64,000 nt of DNA from positions 248,001-312,000 of the forward strand of contig NC_035795.1 of the NCBI RefSeq assembly GCF_001653235.2. The letters are read 5' to 3'. The position numbers were made by a program, and so were the translations under genes. Each line of letters starts with the position of its first letter. The first letter of the stretch is position 1. The notes under the pieces are model-generated. The model did no database searches. It had not been told where the DNA came from and worked only from the letters and a program-made list of their open reading frames with translations. Of this stretch, positions 43,081 to 54,475 are shown piece after piece. The stretch is from Pochonia chlamydosporia 170 (Eukaryota; Ascomycota; Sordariomycetes; Hypocreales; Clavicipitaceae).

Positions 43081-46059
43081 TGTAAGGGAGTGGACTTTAA
43101 GATGTTTACGTTGGTGTTGATGTTGTTGCTGTTTAGGCTTGAGGTTTTTGAAAAGTAAGCTGTTTTGGACGGAAGATCAATATGTTTATATACTTTTCTC
43201 TTTGCTTCGTATTGCTTCAAATACGAGACTCAACACCAAGATGAAATGTTGAGTCCGGCTCACTACCTCAGAGCACGCTTGCTGGCGCAAAGTATCCATG
43301 TCACAAGGTTCACGGTTCCTCATCTTGGTCAGTATGACTTACATCCGGCAGATTCATCTCGACATTCAACATCTCCCCCTTTCCAGTTCTGTCAGCGTCA
43401 CTACCTAGTCGCTCCCGGACTTAAAGTCCATGTTCCATGATCGACAGATCGAGCTGCAACGTTGAAAGATGCTCACGAGTTGTTTCCTCGTTCGGATTCT
43501 AATCGGCCCAATCGTCCGTTCTGTTCAATCTCGCATTCCGTATTGGTACTACGAGTGTCAATTGACCGTTTGAGATACACGGCTACCGGTAATGGGGAGT
43601 GACGTATGTACGGGTTAGTTATTCCGGGGGTGGTGTACATGTCCAGAAAGTGCTGCAAGTTTGGCACAGCTCAATGCAGTTTGTAAGTAAGCCTTCTTTT
43701 ATTTACGTGTATGTTTTTGCGGATCATAAGTTGCTGTCCGTTTGTTTCACGACGCCCGTCTGTCGCGAATGTTGCAACCGACACACGCTTTGTACTGAGA
43801 ACTCCCAAGTAATACTCATACCAGCAATAACAACTCATCAAGATTAGTACTTCAGCAAAGAAAGAAACACAATCGCAATTGCATGGTAATTGATCCCGTC
43901 AAACTTACTGGCTGTAAGACGGACAAATCGCCCAACCGGCTTATAACCTTCGCGGCTGATCGACAGTCAGCGATCGCCCCCAACCGAAGGCTCATTAATA
44001 GCCCTGATCTACACGCCGCCAGCCTGTTTGTAACAGCCGCCCTGTCGCGTTTTCAACTTGAATGGTGAGATTCTCGCGACGATTGACAGCCATGTGGCTG
44101 CTTCAAAACAACAGTCCTGCCGAAGTGCCGATTTGGAGCGACCTGCCGATCTTGAGGTGCCTGCAGGTTTATAAGACGTTTAGATTACAAGTCATCGGAT
44201 ATGCCGACGGGATATCGGAAGTTCATTGACTGTGACTTTATAGTTGACACGATAGCAAGTAGGGCGTGGATCGAGAGTACTTGCTTCAAATTAATGATTG
44301 TGATGGCTGGTTACATGGACTCTGGTGTTGCAACCTAATGGAGCATTTGCGATTCATTCGTTGGTTTATTCGTATCATCTTAATGAAATACGTTTTGTCA
44401 TCTCGCCTCTGCTTCCGCGCAAATGTGGGATAGTTTTCGTCCGGACATGTACAATCAGAGTTGCCGCGCTCGCCCGTCATAAGCATCGACATCGAAGGCT
44501 CATGCTTTCGCGAAGTACCACGCTTAGCAAGCTTGGCAGCACCAATTTACAATTTTACAATTCTCTCGCAGGGTCCTCATATTTCCACGGTACTGAGACC
44601 CAAACATTAGGTCTCGTGTCAGTTTTCCATCTCACCCTTTCTCATAGTCCCGTGACCGGCAGCCAGGAGCGACCGACATTCGATACAGCTTGCAGTTCCA
44701 ATGCTAAAGAACCATAGCTAGTTGGCGTTAGTTCTCTTACCTCTGATATATATACTTGGTACTCATGTTGTCATCTATTGCCCCTGCGTTGCGGCTCTTC
44801 TGATCCATAAAACGTGAAGATACAGGAGTTTGATGTTCATTACCCAGCGCCTCTCGCTTTGAGTGCTGGCATGCTTATTGACCTTGAGGCAGGGGCAACA
44901 TAAAAGTTGACTGTGATTCAGATATCATGAGCGCCGACCCTTGCGCTCTAGCGGGCTCTTCGGAACGGGACAGTATCTACCATTTCCTTGATAAGTTTTC
45001 TCCAGTCTCTGACTTCAGTCATTTCACTTGTTGTTGGATGCGTCGTCTTCCAGAATAAGATGAGCGCCTCGGCCTGGCTTCTTACTCATATAGGGCAGCA
45101 GCTCTCGAGACCCTTTAGTGTGCAAAGAAGCGTCCAACTTGGGGGTTTATTGGCGATCAGACGGGAATCAGCAAGTCATTATTAGGAAAGCTGATGAAAG
45201 GGCATGAATTAAAATACGCAAACCAGTACAAACTGCACGCAGGTAACGAGGTTTGCTCCCCAACACCGCTCTATGGTTAGTAGGTTGCATTTGTCGAACT
45301 CTGCGATTTACTAAACTTGTTTGCTTGTAGTCACAAGCCTATATTGGCTATATGGGTTTTTCTTCTGGGAGTAATAGCCATGAACCCTGAGCAATACACA
45401 CCAGCAGCGAAGTTAACCCCAATTGGCGTGAACTTCGATTGAGAACTGGCAGGATTGGACCGAATTACATTCAGCCAGATATACCAAGCTTGAAGGAAAG
45501 TAAATTTGCAGTCATTCTTGCAGTAGCATTGGTTGGAAGCCAGAAATTTGTTCCATTTAGGTTATTAGCGGAGCGGTATAAGTGGTGATAAACGAGAACA
45601 CCACTCACCACCCAGCCACGACAACATCAACTGCAGCAAACGCACATGACGTGCTGCCGAGGACGAAGCAGCATCTAATCTCATTGACCGTTATCCATAC
45701 TCTAACAGAGATCTTTTACTTTTGCCCAAGATTTCTTATGACGGCATACATGTATATCAGGGCAGCGGTGGGGCGTAGATCAAACGCTTGAGCATTGTGT
45801 GGATTGCGCAATCGTCGCGGAGTCTTGCAAATACAACAGCACGTCGTTCACTAAAGAGGCCAGCGAGCGGGATGTAATTCGTTGCCGGTTTCGGCTGGCG
45901 TTTGCGTTGTTACCGGTAGATGTGAAGGCCGCAGGTGCTTTTAGGATATATTCTTTACGCAGGGCCGAAGAGCATACCAACATAATTCGTTCTGCCTTTC
46001 TGCTTGGCGTATTTAATTTGAACTTTTAAGTGTTGCAAAGTCTCTTGTTTGTGCTCGAT
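43081..46059. other. Intergenic, 3 kb
   Basis: The longest gap in the window. All ORFs are 60-130 codons, without domains, signal peptides or convincing splice pairs. Apart from the TATA box at 43186 I see nothing definite. Confidence 0.5.
43186..43192 (-). promoter_or_regulatory. TATA box of the lysozyme-like gene
   Basis: TATATAA on the minus strand lies about 106 bp upstream of the ATG at 43080. Confidence 0.45.
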
Positions 46060-47421
46060 ATGGCCGAAATACCTTCAAAGCAGACAGTGCTGCTTCTACA
46101 TGCGCCGAAGCAGGAGTACAAGATATTTGAGGATTACCCGATTCCAGAACTACACCACGAATCGGAAATCCTCGTCAGAAATAAGGCAATTGGTTTAAAT
46201 CCAATTGATTGGAAGGCACCGTAAGCGTTTCGTCTCACTCTTTGGGTATTTCTAACTATAAATAGAGACTTTAACTTTGGTTTGCCGGAACTGCCATATA
46301 TCGCTGGGAGAGAACTGGCTGGGGTTGTAGCCAAGACTTCACCAGGGAATAAGAAGTGGAAGGTCGGTGACAGAGTATGTACTCTTGGATCGTTGGAATT
46401 GCATGCCGCTTTTTATCGCTGACCTCTTTATCAGGTAGCCGTTATATCTACCGACTATCGTGACCTGCGAAAAGCTGCGTACCAACAATTCGTCGTTGCT
46501 CAAAGCCACAACGTCGTCCGACTCCCACCGTCTATATCATACGAAGCCGGCTCAACACTTGGGGTTGCATTTGCTGCCGCAGCGCTTTCATTAGGGGTGT
46601 CACTGGGCGTAGACTTCTCCCATGTTCTCGACGGGCCAGACCTGTATCAGTCAGTTCGCGATCTGGGCCCGGAAAACCTGCCGCAGGATGTGGTCACAGA
46701 ATGTTTGCATGGGATTCAACCTGATGAGAGGCCCAGACCTGGCGACTGGCTCGTCATTTGGGGTGGTAAGAATATAATGCAGGCCTTTCTCCCTCATTTT
46801 GATCAGCGCTGAATGAAGATAGGTTCCGCGACGTCTGCAAACCTCACTATCCAGCTCGCTAACCTCGTCGGATTAAAAGTAGCTGTGGTGGTAGACAGCG
46901 CGAAACATGGCTTCCGCCTGTTGAATCACAATGTCATCCGTCTAAACTTGTTGATTGACAGCCACGATCCGAAGCGCGCTGTGGACATCCTGTGCGCAAA
47001 TACGAAGGGCCGTCTGCGCTTTGGTCTGGACACTCGTGGCTCGGAGTCGGCGACTCATTTACTAGAGGCATTGAAGCAGAGTCACGATAAGAGATACGTG
47101 GACTCTGCATCGTTGATATCGCCGCCAAGTACGCCGAGTGCCATCAAGAAACGGCGCGGCCACTTGGTTGGCCTCACGGGTTTGCCTAAGGGCTACCAAG
47201 GCAGTGACGTATTGCTGCATACAGTGCCGATCAAACTTTTCCACGAGGTTGAGTCAATTGGCGAATCGCTTGTTACTTGGGCTGCCAAATTGTTAGATAA
47301 GAAGCTTCTCTTTCCCCCAGATATCGTGGACATGGAATATGGGCTGAGCAACGTGAACGCCGGTCTGGATCGGATGCGCAATGGCGAGATTAGCGGCGGA
47401 AAGTTGGTCGTAAGAGTATAG
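46060..47421 (+). CDS. Zinc-free medium-chain dehydrogenase, trans-acting enoyl reductase-like
   Basis: Four exons (46060-46220, 46266-46374, 46435-46765, 46823-47421) give 399 residues. An MDR-superfamily enzyme of the LovC-type enoyl reductase branch, which uses NADPH to reduce double bonds. The N-terminal GroES-like half has NKAIGLNPIDWKAP, then LPYIAGRELAGVV and KWKVGDRV; the Rossmann half begins at VIWGGSATSANLTIQLA, the GGS-type cofactor loop. No structural zinc cysteines are seen. LovC-like proteins normally serve a polyketide synthase, but none lies in this window, so the gene is either an orphan or a relative with another role. A DHA1 transporter follows 548 bp downstream on the same strand. 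No targeting signal is visible. Confidence 0.87.
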
Positions 47422-47969
47422 ATTAATCGTACTGGAATGGATCAATATGTGTCCAAGGCTGTTCCTAGAATAGTTGGACTTTGTGCGTTGCGATAAGTTT
47501 ACTTACACCCACATCAATTCACCTTGCCGTCAGGAATTCGCGACAGCGAAGAGAAAATTCGCAACTCAATCGACCTCAAGAGTTAAAACCCACTCTCCCT
47601 CTCTGGTACAGTAAGCTCACATTATGAGTCAATGGACCCCGGAAATGGTACCCAGAGAGGAAGCTGAAGGAAGAGTGTGGCGTTGTGCAATGTGGACTCA
47701 GTAAGCAACTTACATTGTAATCTTATCAGATCATCAGTCGGCTGATCGCCAGTCTCGGTTTGAAACCGGAGGCCGAGCTGCAGAATCTTGCAGCGATAAT
47801 TAGGACTGCGATCATCAGCCCCGGAATTCACGTCGCTTAAGTGTCAGTTTGCGGGGAATTATGAAGTATTTAACGTTTCTCATGGCTGATTGATCTTGAC
47901 CTCACACATCTTGTATACCTGCAGTTTGCCCTTCCACAGTGAAATCATCAACTTGACCAACTTCACAAC
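47422..47969. other. Short intergenic before the transporter
   Basis: Transporter promoter region. Minus-strand ORF 47622-47831 has no domain. No gene called. Confidence 0.55.
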
Positions 47970-49679
47970 ATGTCAACCGAGGGGAGAAGTAATGGCGCGA
48001 CCGACAAAGCTATAGCAGCAACTCAACATCCAGTTCACGATGAAGAATCCGGCTATCCACCTTCCAGACTGCCTGATCACGAAGTACGCTCAAACCTTCA
48101 AGAATCTTACCACGTTATACACTAATCGGCCAATGTCAGGTAACATGGGATAGCCCTGACGATCCCGCAAACCCCTACAACTGGTCGAATAGACGCAAAG
48201 TAATTGTCGGCATGGTATGTTCTGGCAGCCAGCTCATCACCACCATGTCCGCAAGCATGGTCGCTCCCGCTCTCGACCAGATCTTACTCGACTTAAAGAT
48301 GGCGCCGTCAGTGGGACAAATAGCCTTTTCAGTCTTCTTTCTCGGACTGGGATTCGCTCCGTTTCTAGTCGCGCCATTGGCCGAGACATATGGTCGAAAG
48401 CCGGTCTGGCTAGCCGGTAACGTCGTGTACATCATCTGGAACTCGCTCTGTCCAGTCGGCAACTCTCCCGCCATGATGATCGTTGGCAGGCTCCTAGCAG
48501 CCTCTGGGTGTAGTGTGGGTGTCACGGTATGATGCAATGACGCAGTAGTTTTCCCCCTTGCTTTGGCCACATGGGCTTGTATCTTGTACTTGAAGCTGAC
48601 TGTTTGATGTTGAATGTGTCTAGCTCACTGGCCCTGTTCTTGCGGACATGTACTACGCTCAAGATCGTGGCAAGTCGTTGGCTATTTCTAGTCTGCTCCC
48701 ATATCTTGGCCCAGCTCTGGGTCCGATTGTTGGTGGACTGGCCGCGCAACATCTTCGCTGGCCATGGCTATTCTGGATTCTGTCCATGGTTGACGCACTT
48801 TTCCTGGTTCTCGGAATGTTTATTATCAAGGAGACATATGCGCCAGTCTTGTTGCGACGAAAAGCGCTGCTCAGGGAGAAAGCAAACTCGTCGTCTGTAT
48901 CACCAGCAGCGGCCGCAAGAAGAATCAAGAAAACCGAAAAGATTAGAACGATTAGCCAGGAGCTTTTCAGCCGTCTTGGACCAGCCATAATTTGGCCACT
49001 TCATCTAATGGTGCGCCGTCCCGTCATCCCGCTCTTGGCAATTGGGGCGGCTGTAGAATTTGGTATATTCACAATTGTACTGTCAACATTTGCCAACCTA
49101 TTCATCACACAATACGGTCAGTCAGAGACATCCGCCAGTTTGCACTACATAGCCATCGCATCGGGCGCCTTCATCACCGCCCAGGCTGGCGGCCGTGTCA
49201 TGGACCTGCTCTGGCATCGCATGAAGGCAGCGAGACCAGATCAGGAACCCACTCCAGAGTACCGAGTACCGTACATCACGTTTGGCCTGTTCCCGGGAAT
49301 AATTGGTCTATTTTGGTATGCTTGGGCGGCGGAGAAACGAGCTCATTGGGCGGTTGTAGATGTCGGCATCTTGCTATTTACGTGTGGAACGTTCATGTTC
49401 GCCCACGGTCTCACGGCATATCAAATTGACGAGTTTACGAGCACGAGGGCAGCTAGCGCCAACGCAGCGACCCGTGTTTGGATCTACATTCTCGGATTTG
49501 CGTTTCCAATATTTGCGCCAAATTTGTATGCTCGGCTGGGGTATGGTTGGGGTAACAGTCTTCTTGCGCTTGTCTTCACCGCATTATGTGTGCCCATTAC
49601 ACTGGCTTTATGGTTTTGGGGCGACAAGATCCGAGCTATTGGGCGCACTGCTCAGGATGAAAAGGAGAGGCTCACTTGA
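47970..49679 (+). CDS. MFS transporter, DHA1 (drug:H+ antiporter) type
   Basis: Three exons (47970-48083, 48140-48526, 48624-49679) encode 518 residues with a cytoplasmic N-terminus and twelve hydrophobic spans. The loop after TM2 reads APLAETYGRKPVW, the MFS G-x3-D/E-R/K-x-G-R-K/R motif in its DHA1 form; GRLLAASGCSVGVT and LTGPVLADMYY, then PYLGPALGPIVGG (antiporter motif C type), follow. NPYNWSNRRK before TM1 is the signature of fungal polyamine/drug exporters in the plasma membrane. The first exon gives a soluble acidic leader. It lies downstream of the enoyl reductase on the same strand, so export of that enzyme's product is conceivable, but many such transporters have unrelated roles. 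Confidence 0.93.
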
Positions 49680-52020
49680 GGCAATTTAGTTGGGGTCGTG
49701 GTCGAAGGTACGCACGGCGGGTGAATGGGGACGTTCACACGGTTCCATTCACACCAGATTTAAGCTCACAGTGGGATGGCACCAAAAGCGTAACAAAGCA
49801 TTGTTGCCAGATGATGGTTGGTTCAACGGGCGCCACCTCAGTGATGAAATGGGTGGTATTTAGTCGGTTGGGTTGTGAAGCGGACGCAGGGCAGCAGTGC
49901 AACTCTGTTGTATGTACGGAGTAACTCGAGGTGATCTCGAACTCGGACACACAAGACATGCTTGCCACGATGTCACCATCATTATGCGCAGTTCTCCGCA
50001 TCAGTTCTTGGGCCGATGGGTGGTATTCCTGTGAGATTTAGCACTTTTTCGCTCAAGCAATAGTAATCAGAGCGTCTACTTTTTGTGGTGGGAATTCTTG
50101 TCATTTACCCGGTGATTTCCTAATCAGACTCGGCCGGTAGGCATGCTTTGTCATAGCCCGTAGAGCGAACAGAAGCATCATCTGCCGAAGCTCCCGCGTA
50201 GGATCATCATTTCCATATCGGGCAGGTTGATTCACAGCCTCTTGATGTTGGGCGATGAACCATGGGACGCGTGAGCAGCCAGGCTTACACGAATACAGGC
50301 AGAAAGAACGGTGAGAAAGGCACGAGTGGTTTGTCTGGTGCCAGTTGTCCAGCATGATCGAGCATGACATACATGCCTTGTACAGAGGAGCCAAGAGGTA
50401 GCATGGGTTAGGTTGTTGTCAGTCTCGGGGAACGCGGCGGAGATTATAAGAAGATCCGCGATGGCATTTGTATACATGGTAGTTAATGTATGAAAGACAG
50501 AAAGACAGACCAGGGTGTGATGTATGGATGGACATGAGAGTATAGAAAGCAACCAACCACGAGACTTGAACCCCAGATAACACCAACAAGAACCGACTTC
50601 AATGCAACTTGCCGGATCAACTCAACTCTGTTAGTCCATCTCACTGACACATACCCCGCATTCTAATTCATGAAAATCAAGGACGATTTCAGCAAAGTCC
50701 ATCTTAGCTTCGCATCAAACTATGCCGAGTGATGAATCACGAATCACGACAACAGCCTCAAGACAGTAATCGCGATCCTAGAAAGTTCAAAAAGCCCCCT
50801 CCATCTTATACCAAATCCTTCCATCTCCATCTCCATGTCAAGGTCAAATTTATGTTTGTTTGGCGCACCAATCGGAGCTCAACCCACAAGGCCGAGATGA
50901 AGCCGACATATTGCACCGCCTTCAAAGCTCAATGTTGCCTTTCGACTCTCTCGACTTTCACACTCCCCAATCTACATGCACAGTGACGCCTGCGACATCC
51001 GAGATCAGGTAGCAGAGTTGCAATACCTCACCATTTTGTCTCTTTTAAAAGACAAGCCATCATGACATGAGCCCCGAGCCCATGCAAATTTCCCCTCAGT
51101 AGCATCGAACCCCTCAACCTGGACTCCTCGACTGCAGCTGTTGTGATCACGATCGGCAAATGTCTTACCTGTTCGACGCAAAGTGTCAGGCGCCGTGATG
51201 CCAAGAATAAGTGAGCGAGGCGGGGAAGCACGAGCAGTCGTGATGACCTTTCCAAATTTCGTGAAGTTTGTGACCATATGAATGAATGTCACGAATATCG
51301 CACCTTCAGCCACCCAAGGCATTAGATCAACTATTTTATACGGCTCTCTAGCATATCAAGTAACATGTTGGACAAAAGTACCATATCCCAGCATCTTTAG
51401 AAACAGCAAGAAAAAAATTAAAAAAAATCTTTTCACGGTGATGCCTCGAGGTCTGTGGCAGCGCCTCTCATAACACCTACCCAGATAGGCACTCTTCTCA
51501 ACTCAAAATAAAATACGTAGCTGTGAATGTAACTCCCCCCATCTCACCAGGCTTGGCTCAACACTTGGAAGTGCATAAACGGCCGACAGTGAGATGTGAA
51601 TTCCCTAGCGCAAGCTCCCGATGTATGATTGAGTCGTTTGAACCCAGACTCCCACGCAGATCTACATTCGCCGCACCGCACCCTACATTGACGTTGTGAT
51701 TGACTAGCTCCTAGTGCATACTTCAAATATACGCTCATGCATGCTCCAAGTCAGTGTCGGGATTACATGGTTTCGCGTGTACTTAAGTAGGCCATCTGCG
51801 ACACCTTTGTGTGCCCTCTGGGCATCCCATCCCATCTCATCCTGTCCCATCCCCCACGTTTTATGCTTCTTCCAAGACATAATATTAAACAATGTAAGCA
51901 TCCCCCTTCTGGAGCAGTGTATCACTGTATATACAAGTTTTCCCCATCTAGTCATTCACTCCAGTTATGCTAACACGCCCAAGTCACAACAACATATAAG
52001 GAATACAGCAACCCATCACT
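49680..52020. other. Intergenic, 2.3 kb, GH2 promoter
   Basis: ORFs of 60-110 codons on both strands have no domain. A run of CATCC-type pyrimidine repeats (51826-51853) lies about 170 bp upstream of the GH2 start, and a purine-rich stretch (AAAAAAATTAAAAAA) near 51411. No gene seen. Confidence 0.5.
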
Positions 52021-54195
52021 ATGCAGCTGTTACAGCGCATCCTGCTAGGCGGCCTGACCTTGCTTCCTATTCTGGGAACAAGTGAAGCACAGTCCTACAA
52101 AGTCCAGAAACCTCCTCTAGACACCGACTGGACATACAAGGTGGGAACGAACCCATGGCCAGAACACCCGCGGCCGCAGCTCCGTCGCGAGGAGTGGAAG
52201 AACCTCAATGGCATATGGACGTACGAAGGAGCCGGCCAGACTTACACCTTGAGCGGTCCGCCAACTGTGGATGCATTGTCGCGTGAAATCATGATCCCGT
52301 CGTGTGTTGAGAGTGGTCTCTCGGGCATTCAGGACCTCAATTCTACCAATATGTGGTTCTCTCGTAGTTTCAACGTCCCAGACAACTGGAGGGGACAGGA
52401 CGTCCTGCTCAATTTTGAAGCTGTCGACTATGAAGCCACTGTCTTCTTGAACGGCATCAAGGTCGGCACAAACGTTGGTGGTTACTTTCGATTCACTATC
52501 AATATCACCAAGAACATTAAATGGGGACAGAACAACAAGCTGTAAGTTTGAGATAGTATAGTGAGAACATCTGCTAATCATCACTGCTAGCTTCGTCTTT
52601 GTCTACGACCCAACAGACACGGATATCATTCCCATTGGGAAACAGACCAGAAACCCAAGCCACATCTTCTACCGGCCCTGCTCCGGCATCTGGCAGACAG
52701 TATGGCTGGAGAGAGCACCCGCAAACCGCATCACTCAACTCGACGTGACGGCAGATATGCACGGCGAGGGTAAGCAACACTCTACATCAGTTTCAGAATA
52801 AACACACCCACAAGGAAGCTGGCTAACTTCTCGCCAAAAGTCAAGCTAACTGCTCACACTACGCTCAAGAAAAACGCCGACATGAAGATCGAAGTCTTCG
52901 ACACCAACGGCCGCGTTCTCGCCGAGCAAAAAGGCTCATCCGACAAGGAAGTCCAGTTCAAGGTACCCAATGTAAAGCAGTGGTCGCCCTCGTCACCCAC
53001 GCTTTACAACATGACAGTCACCATGGGCGATGAAGTCGTCCACAGCTACACGGGATTCCGCACAATCAGCAGCGGCATCGTCAACAAGGTACAACGGCCG
53101 ATGCTCAACGGCAAGTTTGAATTCCTGTTCGGCACGCTCGACCAGGGATACTGGCCTGATGGGCTGTACTTACCGCCGAATCGGGAAGCCATGATCTACG
53201 ACTTGAAGATGTTGAAGAGCTTGGGCTTCAATATGGTCCGCAAGCATGTATGTACCCTCACACACATGGTAAGCCTTGTTTCAAGGTCAACTGACGGATG
53301 TGCAGATCAAAGTTGAGCCGGATCTGTTCTATCGTGCGTGTGATGAAATCGGCCTCTTGGTTATCCAGGATATGCCTAGTCTTCCTGCGGACGGCAACAG
53401 ACCTCCCAATGCGGCACAGCAGGCCGAATTCCAACGACAGCTCGAGATACTCATCAACGAGCACAAGAGCTACACGTCCATTGTCGTCTGGGTGGGTGAT
53501 ATTCTTCACAAGTAGTGTTCTTCCATTAACCACCTTACAGGTCATTTACAACGAGAGCTGGGGACAGCTCCGGGGCCCTCCTTACCCCGAGGAGAAGCTT
53601 ACGGAAGTCGTACGCAAGATCGATCCCTCCAGACTAATTGACTCTGTAACTGGCTGGAATGACCACGGATTCGGTGACTTTTCCGTACGTCCTCCTAACC
53701 TACCTGTTGATCGCAACTAACACATCTCAGGACAACCACCATTATGCCAATCCCCAGTGCGGCACGCCCTTCTACTCGCTCGCATCTTCTCCATACGACC
53801 CCAAGAGGATCGGTTTCCAAGGCGAATTTGCCGGCATCGGTCACAACGTTTCCATAGAGCAGTATGCCTCTCAAACACCCTCACCAGTTCATTTATCGTG
53901 ACTAACTTCCTCTAGTCTGTGGAACGTTCAACAAGCCATCGACACCATCAACCAGACCTACGAACTCAACGACGACCTGGAAACATACAACTACCGCGCC
54001 CAGGTCCTGTTCCGCGAACTCACCGAACAGGTCCGCTTCTATGCCTGCAGCGGCGCCGTGTGGACCCAGACTACGGATGTCGAGGGTGAAGTCAACGGCT
54101 TGTACACATACGATCGTCGGGTGCTTCGACCGAATGAAAAGTTGTGGAAGGGCCTCATCAAAGACATATTTGATCAAGCTCAAAAGCGAGCTTAG
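52021..54195 (+). CDS. Secreted glycoside hydrolase family 2
   Basis: Seven exons (52021-52541, 52591-52769, 52841-53247, 53306-53491, 53541-53684, 53731-53861, 53916-54195) give 615 residues. Signal peptide MQLLQRILLGGLTLLPILGTSEA. The layout is the GH2 one: a jelly-roll sugar-binding domain (WKNLNGIW, then VFLNGIKVGTNVGGY), an immunoglobulin-like middle domain, and the catalytic barrel. The acid/base is Glu436 in VIYNESWG and the nucleophile is probably Glu511 in GFQGEFAG; a spacing of 75 residues matches the family (LacZ has 76). Substrate may be beta-galactoside, glucuronide or mannoside and cannot be fixed by reading. The barrel is shorter than in LacZ but the core is complete. All introns are 46-71 nt with GT-AG ends. 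It converges with the aminopeptidase gene. Confidence 0.92.
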
Positions 54196-54475
54196 TGAAG
54201 CTCCAAGTACGGAACAAGATGCATCTATACCGGGGGCGAGGTGGCTCACAATGTTTATGAGGAGCTTTTTATGTTCTTTCTTTTATAGGTGTAGCATGCA
54301 GTTGATAAAGATGTGATCCGTTATAAATTATGCTTTTATATTTTACTTTGGTCTTGTGCTGAGACTGCACATCTGCTATGGCACCACATCAATACTCCAC
54401 CACAGCGCCAAAATATGTCTGATGCCGTTGTTTTAAAGACTTCTGCCATCATTTTTGCCCCGTACCTCTCAAAAG

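Noticed and set aside
50101..50552. Cysteine-containing minus-strand ORFs
   Set aside because: Start codons are non-ATG, composition is irregular and no partner exon was found.
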